From Incurvaria masculella (lineage: Eukaryota; Arthropoda; Insecta; Lepidoptera; Incurvariidae), in contig OX335642.1 in the NCBI GenBank assembly GCA_946894095.1, positions 5,963,021-6,027,020 on the forward strand: a stretch of DNA of 64,000 nt. Reading direction: 5' to 3'. The translations under genes and the position numbers were made by a program. Shown here piece by piece: positions 43,405 to 55,644 of this stretch. The notes under the pieces were generated by a model, which ran no database searches, had not been told where the DNA came from, and saw nothing but the letters and a program-made list of their open reading frames with translations. The first letter of the stretch is position 1, and every line of letters starts with the position of its first letter.

Positions 43405-43559
43405 CAAGGCAAAACAACGAATGTCCAGAACCGCTGAGCTTCTGAATTTCTCATCCTTCCATTGTTCCGGAGAGTCTGTTTCTTGCGTAAGTGTTGTATG
43501 AAAATGTGTACATATCGGTCTCGTGTATCCCCTAACAGTTGAATTTTGTAAAATCACAA

Positions 43560-44150
43560 GCGAGCCTTTTCGTCGTAAAAAGAAGTCACTGAAAATTTTA
43601 AGTTTCTAGGATAATTGGTTTCGGAGATCTCAACATGAGTGGTTTTCGCTTAAATGTGTTCATTTTGACCTGTTTTACCCCCCTGATAGTAGAATTTTCA
43701 AAAATATTCTCTTCGTAAACATTCCCATCTCAAACAAAACCTACTCTGACATTTCTTGGTTCAGCGGCTCTAGAGATAGAAATGTGTACAATTTGCCCTC
43801 TTTTACCCCCTTCAATACCCCCAACAGTTGAATTAAAAAAAGACCTCTCATACTGAGCAATCTCACCCTTAAAGAAAGCTACTGTAACTAAAAAATCACA
43901 TTTCTGGGTTCGCGGGCTTAAGAAATTCGATGTTTGTTGTATTTAAGTACCAAACTGAACCGATTTTGATAAAAAAAAATGGGACCGACTAGTAAGTATA
44001 CCCTTTCAAACAAAAAAAGATTTTTTCAAATCGTTTCAGGGGTATTCGAGTAATCGGTGAACATACATAAAAAAAAGAGAAAAAAAAAATTAAATATTCC
44101 GACGAATTGAGAACCTCCTCCTTTTTTTCGAAGTCGGTTAAAAAGGACAA
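43560..44150 (+). repeat. Interspersed repeat ending TTTTTCGAAGTCGGTTAAAA
   Basis: A non-coding block with internal near-repeats (two TTTTACCCCC segments near 43,674 and 43,801), then ACCGATTTTGAT, TCAAATCGTTTCAGGGGTAT, GAATTGAGAACCTCCTCCTT and CGAAGTCGGTTAAAAAGG. The last block recurs in reverse near 50,600 and alone near 55,762. This 3' end is frequent in Lepidoptera; the class is uncertain. Confidence 0.5.
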
Positions 44151-44248
44151 CTATACACATTTAATATATATTGTGCTATCGTAGACCCAGTAAGCGCATA
44201 TCACATTCAATTAGGGCATACATGGATAATGAGGGTATGAAATATTAA

Positions 44249-44790
44249 GGTGGCCCATCCCGCTCATCTCCCCATACAAAAGGGGAAAGAAGATCACGCC
44301 CATATTTCTTGTCAGAGATCCAAAATTTTGCTCAAAATAGCTTTATTTGACCAAACTAGATGTCTGATGACCATTGGCATTGTAAAATTGTGTTTGGTTT
44401 CTAAGTTATAAGATCCGAAAGTTCGCTTTTTTCGCGCGTTTTATGCAATAACTTTGGAGGTGGATTACGCAATGATAAAGTAAGAACATCAAGAACAAGA
44501 TTAGTCATCAGACATAGCTTATTTAATCAAGATTTATAATCTATTTGGTTTTTGTTCGATTTTATACTATAGCGGTCGTGGTTTACTTTTAGCTATAAGT
44601 CGTTTTGAAATTAAAATTTTCGTTAATCTTACCAAATCATACACTATGCACATTGTCTTTTTTGTGGACAGGTTGCATCTTCCTCATAACGGAGCCTATC
44701 TTATTCTTAGAAACAGAGAAGGTCCCAGAGTGCAACAGCACGGTTTTGTACAGTGCCCGCGAATGAGTTGAGGCCGCCGGGTTGGGCCGC
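44249..44790 (-). mobile_element. TTAA-flanked MITE, GGTGGCCCAACCC family, copy 2
   Basis: A full-length reverse-orientation relative of 7,211-7,742: GGTGGCCCATCCCGCTCATC on the left, CGGGTTGGGCCGCC on the right, and TTAA on both sides (44,245-44,248 and 44,791-44,794). It differs by scattered substitutions and small indels, so the two copies are not recent sisters. Confidence 0.8.
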
Positions 44791-45187
44791 CTTAAGAGCT
44801 TAGACGACCACTATATGTACATGTTCCTGAAAACATATACGTGCATGCATAACAGCACACACAGTGCATACATACAAACTATAGAATGTCTTCTATTGTG
44901 TTGTGTTCTGAGACACAGTTTAGTGAGTAAACTGTAATAATGTCACCAAGGTAAGTTCATATAATATCGTGGTGTGGTTAGCTTAACTATAATAGCCTCT
45001 TTTCTATTTGAGAAGTCAATTATAATTATAAAAGGTGTTAACAGGCGTACGGTCAAAACGTTAACCAGGGATTATATGGAGCAAAGGTGGTAAACATTTT
45101 GTCTTTCCGATTAAAAAAAAAAATATTGGTTGTTTTAATTAAGTACATATGTAAAATATTATGTTTATCCTATTACTTAGCCTAAAC

Positions 45188-45310
45188 TTTTACAGCTCGT
45201 GGTGCAGAGACTTGCCTTTCACCGGAAAGGTTAAGGGTTTGAAATCCTAGCCCCGGTCATAACGGTAGTTGTGTGGTATTAGCCATCCGTTTTAGGTTCC
45301 ATAAAAAACT
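45188..45310 (+). repeat. SINE deletion derivative: head joined to tail
   Basis: A tRNA-like head (CTCGTGGTGCAGAGACTTGC, with the B-box-like GGTTTGAAATCC) is followed almost at once by the family's 3' tail (GTGTGGTATTAGCCATCCGT). The roughly 250-bp body is missing. Confidence 0.6.
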
Positions 45311-46660
45311 ATAGGACGATTAACCGTATTGTAATTTTTTTAAAAGGCGAAAAAGGAGTGTATTTTTGAATTTACGATCACCTAGCTTGATAAGTTAAAC
45401 ACTACAAAACTTACAAACATTTTCAGAAGTTATAAATGCATACAGGTCACAAATTAAAAGTATAGCAGAAGACATGAAACGTAAAATAGTTTCAAAAAGT
45501 TTTTATTTACGAAATTCAGTAGGTTAATACCGTTCAGAGATATGGAAATGTCTGCCGGCGGATGCCTTTCCTCATACATATAACCAGGGAGTATTGAAGC
45601 GTAATTTAAACGAGCTCGATAGCTCAGCAAGAGTCCGCAAAGCCGCTGGCATGGTGCCTCGCTGAGCGTGGTTTCGCGAGGCGAGATATGTTTGGCTTTT
45701 CTGAGCAGGTTCTCAATACTGTCTGGTTGTCTCAATACTGGCTTTTCATAAAAAAAAACATCTGAATTAAAATGTTATTTCCAGAAAAGCTGCCGGCAAA
45801 CAATTTTCAGGTTATAAGAACAAATTTTCCGTAGCAGGGGTCATCAGGTTACAAATCATTTCCAGCTGAACTCTCAAGAAGGGACCATTGCAATAGGTTT
45901 TCGTAAGAAAATATTTTTTAAATTAAAACAATACTGTAAGAACTAATATTTGTGTGTGTGGAGTGAAATCATCTTTGTAACATTTCAAAATTATTAAAAG
46001 CAATCTAGAGCATTATTTACATATCCGCCAAAATCCGTTCGAATTATTAATGTGGTTGGAAAATTAAGGTTTTCATTTCTTTTACTGTTTAATATATAGC
46101 ACGTCGTCGATAGAAAATCTAGCACATGTAATCACGCTGTTATTAAAAATGTGGTAAGGGTATCACGAAACACATCATATTATAAACAAATCTGCAAAAT
46201 ATATGAATTTATTCTGGAAATTGCGTGACATTATTTTAACAGGAGAGAAAATAAAAAAATAAGTATTTTATTATTCTTTATGAAAGTCTTGTTATGATTT
46301 TTATAATTTAATAGGTTCTATTTTTTTCTTCCGAATTGCCTCCTAAATTTTTAAGTGTAATCGATGATGCCTCAACAATTATTACATACATATTTACAAT
46401 AACATATTAAATTACTGACTCCTTTTCTAAGAGGTAAGTGTTACGTTAGCCTAGAGTGAAATTAATGCCTTTTCCAGCTAAATGTTCCGGAAGCCTAAAT
46501 GGCTTTAACATTATGCACACATAACTGACTTTTTGTAGAAACGGAAGGAGATATTATGATTAAATGCCCCTTACAAAGGGAGAATTTATGGACGCAGTTT
46601 TAGTACTTTTCATTTGTAGCAGCACCAATAAAATTGTATTTGACAGGGATCTATTGGATA
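45311..46660. other. Non-coding stretch, nothing recognised
   Basis: AT-rich. A 93-codon minus-strand frame at 45,454-45,735 has no motif. I see no repeat partner in the window. Confidence 0.4.
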
Positions 46661-46663
46661 CTA

Positions 46664-46955
46664 GCTGCGGTACCCGGCTCCCCTCGGGTCAATGTCGTGT
46701 TGAACTGATTTCGGTCTGAATTATTTCCTGGATAAAAACCTAACCCACCAAAATGCTGGTCCGGGACTATGTATCCTTCTCTCAAATTTAATCAAAATCG
46801 TTTGAACAATTTCGGTTAGCCTAAGCGGAACTGAATTATATATAGCCTATCCTGTGTCTCATGTAATCAAATATTCGTGTAGTAACTTTCATCGAATTCA
46901 GATGATCGGTTTAAGAGTTATTGAGGAACCTACATACATACAGAAATAACTAAAA
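46664..46955 (+). repeat. Interspersed repeat, GGTACCCGGCTCC type
   Basis: Begins ACTAGCTGCGGTACCCGGCT, continues TCAAAATCGTTTGAACAATT and CATCGAATTCAGATGATCGG, and ends with a CATACATACAG run. Related to the copies at 1,519 and 3,503. Non-coding. Confidence 0.5.
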
Positions 46956-46959
46956 ATAG

Positions 46960-48490
46960 TCAATTTAGTTTTAGTATCATACATAAAGTCTACAAACGAA
47001 GTATCTTAGAAAACAAAGCAAATTACTCCATGAACACCCATTACAAATTTATTATTAGTATAGGTGTTATCAACGAGTGGGCCAAGTAAGATGCTTTTAA
47101 AGATTTCATTATCTATTTAAGTAAGATGTTACCCAATATTTACGTAACCATAACCAGTAATATTGCTGTAGAAATTGTCAACTGGGCGTACTGAATTTAT
47201 TAATCTCTTTTTCAATAATTTACATGTTTTAAGACCAGTTACTGTAGCCGTAAATTTAGGCACACTATTTGGGATTTCAAAGCTAACAATATGTAATCTG
47301 CGTATACATGGTGTCCCGAAACTCAACGTGAAGCGGACACTGGGTGAGAGGCGAGCTTATTCTAGTTATTGTAGAAATAAAAAATAAAGTCAATGTCACT
47401 TGGTTTAGTGGTCATTCATTATTCTTTCATAATGAAGTGACAACATTAGCAGACAATTTATTTTAAAATCATGATTCAAACAAACTATATTTATTTCTGC
47501 TAAACTTGCTACATACATTTCAGTGACTGCGATGCATAGCATTGTTATTTTTATTATTTATTAACCTTTTATTTATTTCATTACGTTGAGAAAAGCGCTG
47601 CGAAATTGGGAAAACTGTGATTACACCACCTATGTTGTCTGAGCAGTGGTTTTTCAAAAAATTACCTATTGCCACTAAACCAAGTGAGATTGATTATTTT
47701 ACATTTTTTACAAGAACTGGAACAAGCTGCCCAAGGAATTGGGTGAGCTGGCGATGAGCATGCTAGTTAGTTACAACAAAATTAGCGGGATTGCGGAATG
47801 ATATTCATATACTTGATAACAATTAATGTCTTTAAAACAATAATACGATGAACAAATACATTACGATCAGTCTATTCTAGTGTAGTTTATACATTAATTT
47901 TCCTTCATCAGGTGTACATACACTCTCACGAACGAAAAACCGATAAGAAACTTCCCCGGGAGATAAAAAACCTGTATGTTAATTTACATCCTAGTTGCTA
48001 AAACAATTTTTTCAAATGCTACCACCTACAGAATTGATTAAGGATAGTTTGAGAGCAACCTCAAGAATAAAGTGTGAATAAGATTTATGTGTAAGAAATA
48101 ATTATGATCTCATCATTATTATTATTAAATTGATTGTGTTAGTGATATTATACACACCTCGTTCTTATCATAAAAATATTAACGATACAAAATGATTTTA
48201 CAGAAAAAGTCCTTTTACAAAACAACGACACTTCTTACTTTCCCTAACGTTTATATTATTTAAATAAGTATGGATGCTATAATGATAACAAAACGACAGA
48301 TGAGGCGATAAACCCCACATGAAAGTTCGGAAACTCTCCAAGTTCTTAATTGAAATTTGTGAATTTTGAAGTACGAAGTTAGAAGTTTGGGGCTAACAAG
48401 TTCACGGTAAATTTTGAAAAATAGATTCCGGAAAACCATCGAGAGCTAAAGGGAGAGATAGGGTTGGCAGAGGTCCGGACCAGCTTATCG
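46960..48490. other. Non-coding stretch, nothing recognised
   Basis: AT-rich with a 70-codon frame (47,175-47,387) and its antisense partner, neither with a motif, and (ATT)n at about 48,113. Confidence 0.4.
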
Positions 48491-48494
48491 ATAT

Positions 48495-48790
48495 CGAAAT
48501 AAACAATATATGGATAGGAGAAAATGCTTGGGAGTTGATAAAATTAACGGCACTCTTTAAAGTAATACAATCTTTATATCAATTTAAATCGATTACAAAT
48601 TGAGTAGAATTTGCGCTATTTTAGATTCCACTGTTTACTGACCGATAAAACTAAATAAAGAGATAAACGAAAATGCTTGGAAGTCGATAAAATTAACAAC
48701 ACAGTTTAAAGTAATGAAATATTTATATCAATATAAATCGATTACAAAATCAGTAGAATTTACGCATTTTTAGATTCTACTAATTACCGA
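48495..48790. repeat. Diverged tandem duplication, 149-bp period
   Basis: AAAATGCTTG at 48,521 recurs at 48,670. Both are followed by GATAAAATTAAC, TTTAAAGTAAT, TTTATATCAAT and AAATCGATTACAAA blocks. The copies differ at many sites, so this is an old duplication. Confidence 0.75.
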
Positions 48791-49494
48791 TCCAACGAAT
48801 GACGGATTTACAGGATCGGTTAGAACTTACCGAGTAATGCCGACAGTAAGTGTGTGCATTCTCTGCGTTTAGCGATGGCAGAGTGGGGATGGAGGGATGG
48901 CGTTATGCCGACGCACCCTGTTGGGGAGTGCCAGCATTATACGATCACGCTAAATTACCTTAGGGGTGAGTGGTGGGGGTTATATTTCAGAGATGGTAAA
49001 CACCCACCAAATTCCTTTGGACTTTAACGCGGGTGGAGTCGAATCAATGTTTCAGGTATTTTTTTATTTATTTACTAGGCCTAGTAATCTATACAATTTT
49101 GAACTATTGCGTACACAATTCCTAGATTGATCTACTTTTAGATTTTGAATCTTGTAGATTCTCGATGTTATCAGATATGCCCCCTCCTTACTTTCATATG
49201 CGAGGGGTTGAAAAGTTTCAGCGTCTTCAAATAATATACGATATTGTACGCATAGAAACGAATATATTTCTTTCATTCAATCTACGTCAGGGTAAAGCGT
49301 ATTGTTTTCAAACTTCTTGTTTCGTCTAACTTCTATAACGAATCAATTTTACATGAGTGCTAAGTTGGCTCCGGTAAAAGTTTTCCATATTTCTTAGCAT
49401 CGTTGGTCGATTGTTAGTGAACGTTGGATATAAGTGCTACAGCTATTGATATAAGTATACATAAGTATCATATCTAATTTCATGGATGCCATTC

Positions 49495-49640
49495 ATACTA
49501 ATAGTATAAATGCGAAAGTTACTCTGTCTGTCTGTTGCGTTTTCACGCCTAAACTGCTGAACCAATTTTAATTAATTTCTGTGTTGAGATAGTCTGGACC
49601 TTGGACACAAAACTGAGTATCTTTTGTTTTATAACTTTTG
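49495..49640 (+). repeat. 5' end of a common lepidopteran interspersed repeat
   Basis: CATACTAATAGTATAAATGC, GAAAGTTACTCTGTCTGTCT, TTTTCACGCCTAAACTGCTG and AACCAATTTT follow the order typical of the abundant TACTAATATTATAAATGCG repeats. A possible matching 3' end lies at 52,468-52,498, but 2.8 kb of other sequence intervenes. Confidence 0.55.
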
Positions 49641-50033
49641 CTGTCAATAATAAAAAAAATCCCCCATATTTTGAATACCAATATACAAATATGTACGGAG
49701 CTTTGCTTTGGTTTAAAACTAAAGTTGTTCAGCTTTATGTACATATTTACTTCTTTTTGGTTTTACATACCTTTGTCGGCTATGCATCGTGAATATGAGC
49801 AATATCTAGTTATATATTTACCTTCTTTCAATTTAATTTGGGACGAACAATCGGAGACATTTCCTAATAATTATTGTTTTTGCCAACAAGAAATTAGATA
49901 CATTTTGTCGTGATATCTTGCATATCGAATTAAGACTGGACGAATTGATTTTACATACACTTTGCATCTGCGATTTGTATTTTTTTCAATGCACTGTTGT
50001 TTTTTTTTAATATAACATACTTTAATTCGTTTT

Positions 50034-50298
50034 CCCTTTTTGGGATCCCGTACCTAAAGGGTACCAACGAGGCCCTACTACTAACCCTCCGCTGTCCATC
50101 CGTCCATCTGTCATCGGGCTGTGTCTCATGAACCGTAATAGGTGGACAGTTGAAATGTTCACAAAGTGTGCTTTTCTAATGTCGATATAAAAACTAATAG
50201 TAAAAATAAAAAAAATAAAGGAGGAGTGACAAGAATCATTTTTTTTGACATAGTGTGGAGACCTTCGTATGCGAGCCCGACTCGCACTTGACCGGTTC
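50034..50298 (-). repeat. Lepidopteran GGTTCCGTACC repeat, copy 5 (diverged)
   Basis: Same block order as the other copies but with many substitutions: GGGATCCCGTACCTAAAGGG, CCTCCGCTGTCCATCCG, CATGAACCGTAATAGG, GCGAGCCCGACTCGCACTTG. It is the oldest-looking copy in the window. Confidence 0.78.
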
Positions 50299-50370
50299 AT
50301 GCTCCTAAAAAAATAGCAGCCCGGTTCACTTGAATCGCTTATACATATTATAAGCATTTCTGATGTTTAC

Positions 50371-50426
50371 CTTTCAATCTCTTGACGTGAAGTTGTTGAC
50401 CATTACCGGCAGGATTCCAGAACCAT
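50371..50426 (-). CDS. Candidate internal exon of an unidentified host gene
   Basis: A 56-bp minus-strand segment with a strong 3' splice site (a T-rich tract ending TTTTTTTATTTCAG) and a GTAAAC donor. One frame is open throughout, split 1-54-1, and reads WFWNPAGNGQQLHVKRLK. A second frame closes just before the donor. I do not recognise the protein. Phase is compatible with the candidate first exon at 61,804-61,886, in which case it would supply residues just after a signal peptide. Sites of this quality also occur by chance in 64 kb of AT-rich DNA. Confidence 0.35.
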
Positions 50427-50589
50427 CTGAAATAAAAAAAATAATATAAAACAACATTACTGAGGAAAGCAAGTGCTGTGTATTCACATATTACAGCATC
50501 CGCATTTAGTTGGAGTATGGAGGATACATGAATATCAGAAGTCGCTGCCTAAGGCATAGAACATGTCCTATGCGTACATAAATGTTTTT

Positions 50590-50720
50590 CGTTTTTTAAC
50601 CGACTTCAAAAAGAGGAGGTATTCAATTCGAATTAATTCTCTCCTAAATTTTTATTCAGAGGATATTCAGAAAAAAGTTATTGAACATTTCTGTTTAATT
50701 CAATACCAATAATATTTTCC
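50590..50720 (-). repeat. Fragment with TTTTTAACCGACTTCAAAAA end
   Basis: TTTTTTAACCGACTTCAAAA and AGAGGAGGTATTCAATTCGA are the reverse complement of the 3' end of the repeat at 43,560-44,150. Confidence 0.5.
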
Positions 50721-51179
50721 CAAAGTTCATGCACTGGCCGTTGCAACATCCTGAATGTGCCATTTTATTTCATTTGTAACGTGAAGTCTCAAACGTCGAC
50801 ACTTCTCTTCTAGGTCACGAAATACCTTTAGACAGTTATTTTTATTAGAATCATGCTTTAGAGCCCAGGAGATCTTAGAAATCTCTGATATTTTTATGTG
50901 ATTTTGTCTTTACTAAAACTGAAAGTTATTGGAAAGAACATACCATTGTTTATAACATAATATGTTGTATAGGCGCCGGCTCCCCTCTGACTGAGCAGTC
51001 AAACGGCACCCCTGCCCAGTCACGTAGCTGACACACCTGGGTAGGGGTGTGTCTCTGCCCAGGCGTGGGTGTTGGGTTTTACCTGTACCAATGTCTCGTC
51101 GGCTTCTGACTTTCGAAGACAGGAAAATGTTTAGCAGCTAGCTGGACGGATCCGCTACAAGTTTGACACAGTTCACTCC

Positions 51180-52465
51180 CTGATGTTTTATTTATTTATT
51201 TAGTTTTATTTATTTATTGAGGCAAGCTCACAGTGCATTTACAGAACAATAGAAAAATAAAATAAAAACGTGAGAATTAAAGCAGCCTGATCAAACATAA
51301 ACGACATAAAAAATTCATTAGTTATCTCATACATCTGGAAGAAACATATATAAAAACGTGATAATAACAGCTGCACGACCAAACATGGAGCACAAAAAGA
51401 ACATGTTAGGTTAGTAGCAAAAATAACAATCAAACGGTCATAACAGACAAAATTTAGACAATGTGAATTAAAGTAGTTAATTAAATTTAAATGAGAGGTT
51501 AGTTACAAAAAAAAAAATTAATAAAAATCCCTCAGCAGCCTAAATCCGGAGAAAATCTTGAATGTATTTGTTTTTTAAAGAAGCAGGTTTAGAGGTGAAA
51601 TGGTCGAAATCGTCCTGAACCTCGTTAAATAGGTGACTGGTACACCAGAAGAAGGTATTTTGTTTGTATTTCGTATGAACTAGTGGTAGGTGTAAAAGTG
51701 AACTGGTTCTAGTCATATGTCTACATACGTAGGCACAAACAATGAATAGCGAGCGTATTCGTGTGTCTTTCATATATTAGCACTGCAGTTTATTTTTTGT
51801 TCATTATGCGCACAGCCGGCAGCCGAAAATGACGCATTTCACATGTTCGAAGATTTCCACCATAAAATCTCTTTGAACCTGTGAACTTTTAAAAGGCTCA
51901 TTCCTCTGCACTATTCTTACAAACAATAACGTAACAAAGAAATAAAAACACACACACTCTCTAACCTCATTGCGTTCCTTTTTCCTAACAAGATTCGTCT
52001 ATTTATGGGAGTTGAGTCATCGAAACGGCCTTCAACAGAGTCACCGAGAAATAAAACGGAACACTTAGAATAATGGGGAGGGCTTATCATTTTATGAACA
52101 TTGAAATATGTTAATACACCGTGTATTTTACGACAGAAGTAACGACCTTGTCTTTGTGTTTTCTGTACTCGAGTGTCCCGTTGTCAATAGATACGTTTGT
52201 TTCGACAAGAACTTTCTACATTTTTTCAACGTGACTGGTTTGTATTACGTGAGTGATATGGGAATTTGTGTATTTCCAACGAAATCAAACTTCAGGTTAT
52301 TTGTAAAGCTAGAACTTTTAATTTATTATTTATCTAATATCTAATAATCATCTAATAATAATATCTATATATTTTTTTTATTTCAAATATTTAAATTTAG
52401 GAAGTCTACTTAAAAAGGGTTTATTTGTGTATCATTGTGTCAAAATAATATTTTTTTAAATCATA
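51180..52465. other. AT-rich stretch, possible LINE 3' end on the minus strand
   Basis: A TTTATTTATTTATTGAGGCA segment at about 51,187-51,225 looks like a reversed poly-A LINE tail. The following 1.2 kb has only short frames (60-78 codons) without motifs. Confidence 0.3.
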
Positions 52466-52467
52466 TT

Positions 52468-52498
52468 ATGCCCGTGCAAAGCCGGGACGGGCTGCTAG
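52468..52498 (+). repeat. Helitron-like 3' terminus
   Basis: CCCGTGCAAAGCCGGG forms a small hairpin, followed by ACGGGCTG and CTAG next to T. A hairpin then CTRR inserted before T is the Helitron 3' signature, and this sequence is the usual end of a non-autonomous lepidopteran group. The 5' partner is not certain. Confidence 0.55.
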
Positions 52499-52499
52499 T

Positions 52500-53200
52500 T
52501 AATAATAAAGACATAAAATCACAGTCGAAACTTGAAAAGAAAAAGGTCTTTTTCTCGTCTGAAAAGTAATAATGCTATCCGATGCCACAATACAAGATAT
52601 TCTAAAGGAAACTTCGTCTTGCTCGCTCTAATTAACACCCTAGAATATTCTCCTAAGGGTCATTTTGTGAACTAGCTTTGTCAGGAAGACCGTCAAATTA
52701 TTCTGCCTTAATTAATTCACAAGTATATAGTACTGAAAGGCTTTGTACTTCAGGGGTTGATTTTCAGAATATTTTTGGAGAAACGCCGGGCCTTTCAAGT
52801 CATCGGTTACCATGTCTGCAATATGCCTTAAATTATAGCCACATGGAAAAACGTAAATAAAATCTCTCTGGGTAGTGAGGATAAAAATATGTCTGTCTTT
52901 ACTTTTCGCCTGATGAAGAAATAATATTTATCTGTAATAACTGTAACTATAACACTAACCAGAGAAGGTGCACTCCAGCCTTGCCTAAGGGTAGAAATTG
53001 TGACCTGCGCGAACTGCATAGAAGCAGTGTTATCGCTAAAATTTATTTCTTATAGTTATCCAAGGTACGGTCGTTTGGATTTCATAAATAAAACAAAAAC
53101 AACAAAATTTGGGTCCGGTTGAAAAATATACGTTTACGTTAAAGCATTAACTTGTGAATAAACATTTTACTTTTTGTAAAACGTTAACTAAGCTTTATTT
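52500..53200. other. Non-coding stretch, nothing recognised
   Basis: AT-rich; short frames only (60-64 codons). No motif or repeat partner seen. Confidence 0.4.
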
Positions 53201-53203
53201 AAA

Positions 53204-53509
53204 CAAGTGCGAGTCGGGCTCGCACACGAAGGGTTCCGTATCATCGAACAAGATTTAACACAAAAAAATCTGGTTTTTTGTATAAGGACCCCCTTTAATT
53301 CTTATTATTTTTAAATGTTACCTGGCATAAAATTATATGTTACATGTTATAGCGGCAAAATAAATATATACTCTGTAAAAATTTCAGCTGCCTATCTATT
53401 ACGGTTCATGAGATACAGCCCTGTGACAGACGGACGGACGGGCGGACGGACGGACAGCGAAGGCTTAGTAATAGGGTTCCGTTTTCACCCTTTGGGTATG
53501 GAACCCTAA
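53204..53509 (+). repeat. Lepidopteran GGTTCCGTACC repeat, copy 6
   Basis: Nearly full length: CAAGTGCGAGTCGGGCTCGC at the left, the (GGAC)n tract at 53,425-53,455 and TTTGGGTATGGAACCCTAA at the right. The very 5' AAACCGGC is lost. Confidence 0.85.
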
Positions 53510-53649
53510 AAAGTGACGTACTATAAGGTTGATGTCTCTTTATGCCACGGTTCTTTAGCTTCACCATTATAGACTAGTGGCTCTCGGAGTTGTAGACCTC
53601 GCGAGTTTGTCTTTTTTAACATTTGTCATTTTTTAACATTTTTAAAACT

Positions 53650-53785
53650 TAAAAAAACTAGCTCGAATAAAAATATCCACATAATTATCGGATCTGCTCA
53701 CAATATTCACGAGAATCGGTTGAGAAATGCGACCTGTAGGTGAGAGCAGCCGGACATACGAAAGCATTTTTGCGCCATCTTGAAA
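53650..53785 (+). repeat. Interspersed repeat fragment
   Basis: AAACTAGCTCGAATAAAAAT through GAATCGGTTGAGAAATGCGA to GGACATACGAAAGCATTTTT. The last block is shared with 3,860-3,880, so this belongs to the same family as the 3.5-kb repeat. Confidence 0.45.
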
Positions 53786-53789
53786 ATAA

Positions 53790-55340
53790 AAAATAGCAAT
53801 TGTATCCACTTATTATATTTTATGCATACATATTTTTTTATCTAAATACAAATAGTATTTTATCAAATAAAATACGTATCATACCATCAGCACCACTTTG
53901 TAAGGGAAATAATGAAATCCAAATGGAATGGAAAATCATCAGGAAGTGCCAGACATTATCGACCCTATTCAAATATATTTCTTCATTAATTTGTGTCGAA
54001 TTGACAGCTCTCATCAAACAAAATAGCAATTTAATTTCTTCAATTCAGCCCATAATAGGAAATATTGTTTCGAATAACTTTATTGTTCGAAAAAGTATAT
54101 TATTGCTGTATCAATTTTAAAAATCAAGAACAAGAATCTGGTTTTGACGAGGCTGCAATTAGATATACTCCAAACAGTCGTACGAAATGACTTTCATTGT
54201 TACCTACGTAGCTGCGGGAGCGGCTCGGCTTGGGACGGAATAGAAAAGTGGTTTCGAAAATCGCCCGTTTCACTCATATAAAAAAAAAATGCTTTGATAA
54301 ATAAAGACTCTAATAAAGAAAATAAAGAAATAAATCTACAGTTCGAATTCAATGTGAATCGATTTTTTCTAGGAAATTCAAAGATCTACTGAAACAGTAT
54401 ATTTTACTAAATTCAGAAACAACGTGTGTTAATTTATTGATTAATTGAGAGCAAGAAAAAAATGAGATAAACCAAAAATGGAACAACATCAAATATAAAA
54501 AGGAAAGTATGAATTGTTAAGGGATTTTTTTTATTATTTTTTTTTGCATAAAAGTTATTGATTCGTATATGATTTCATAGCATCTCCTCCCAGAGCCCTT
54601 TAATACGTTAATATATTAGTGACTACGTCATCCACAATAGCTTCAAGAAATATCTATAAATACATAGTTTTTATTCTTGTTTTAAAATATTTTAAGGTAT
54701 CAAATAATGTTACGCGTTTATATTTTTGATATGGCGCACGCCAGGCCCTCTCCAAAGAGGTGCTTGACGAAACGCATGGGCTTTCGAACTTGTAATTGGG
54801 CTGAATAAACCAATCCGATCGATTAGGTGCTTCTTCACACCATCTATTAGTTATTCTGTGACACCATGTCTGTACAACCCAAGGTTACTTTTTAGGCGAA
54901 ATACCTCGGCAAGAAGTGCATACCACAGTCAACCGATACTAAAGATTAGGATCTAGAGGATCTGTTGATTTTTATTTTGAGAATATACGATCTATTTATA
55001 ATTTTATTTTCAAAATTTTATATTCTTCTAAGTTAGTCGGCTGTGAAAGACAGATAAACAGACGTTCCACTGTTGACTCTACCCTCAGTATAATTATAAA
55101 TCCGGTGCATTGTATGCAAGGCCAGTTAGAGGTCGGCTTCTGTCTTCACAGGCAGCCCTCCATTCTGCCTGCTTGATTGTATAGAGACGACGGATAACTA
55201 TGCAAATTCTCGGGATTGGTTCCATCACGATTGTTGAAGGATTAGAGTGTTTTCCTTTACTGTAAAGGCATTCGAGAGTTGAGGTTTCATTTGTTCCGTC
55301 CACTCGCTGTGAGATGAATCGAATCCGTAGATGTATGCAT
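53790..55340. other. Stretch without a recognised gene
   Basis: AT-rich, including a 106-codon frame at 53,800-54,120 of low complexity. The part at 55,090-55,310 is less AT-rich with a 69-codon minus-strand frame; no motif or clear splice sites. Confidence 0.4.
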
Positions 55341-55344
55341 GTAC

Positions 55345-55640
55345 AGCTCGTAGTTTAGGGGCTAGAAGACTTGTCTTTCATGCGACAAATTATGTGTGCA
55401 AATCCTCGCCTCGGCCATGCACCACTTTTTTTACCTACTGAATTGCTTCGTGCACTTTTTTTAAGATTGCAAACTGTTCGGAACCCATGTAAAACTGTAG
55501 GTCCCCTGCCCCTACTACTAGGTGGTAGGGTTAAGCCCGCCTGGATTGGTATCACCGCATTGGATGAAACTGTGGTTGATGCGGTAATGAAAAATTGTCC
55601 GTGTTTTCCATCCATGTCAGGTTGCATAACATTAACAATT
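55345..55640 (+). repeat. SINE copy with degenerate tRNA-like head
   Basis: The head CAGCTCGTAGTTTAGGGGCT .. GTGCAAATCCTCGCC (degenerate A and B boxes) is followed by GGCCATGCACCAC, AAACTGTAGGTCCCCTGCCC, GGTGGTAGGGTTAAGCCCGC, ACCGCATTGGATGAAACTGT and TGTTTTCCATCCATGTCAGG. The tail is missing. With the copy at 56,925 it shows the family's head-to-body order. Confidence 0.75.
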
Positions 55641-55644
55641 CGTG

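Noticed and set aside
49064..49276. 70-codon minus-strand frame ending LYRLLGLVNK next to an A-rich end
   Set aside because: It could be a retroelement tail but shows no motif and no second copy in the window.
49495..52498. A single 3-kb Helitron from the TACTAATA.. start to the CTAG end
   Set aside because: The 5' and 3' blocks are of familiar types, but the 2.8 kb between includes another repeat and unrelated sequence, with no Rep/helicase. One element cannot be claimed.
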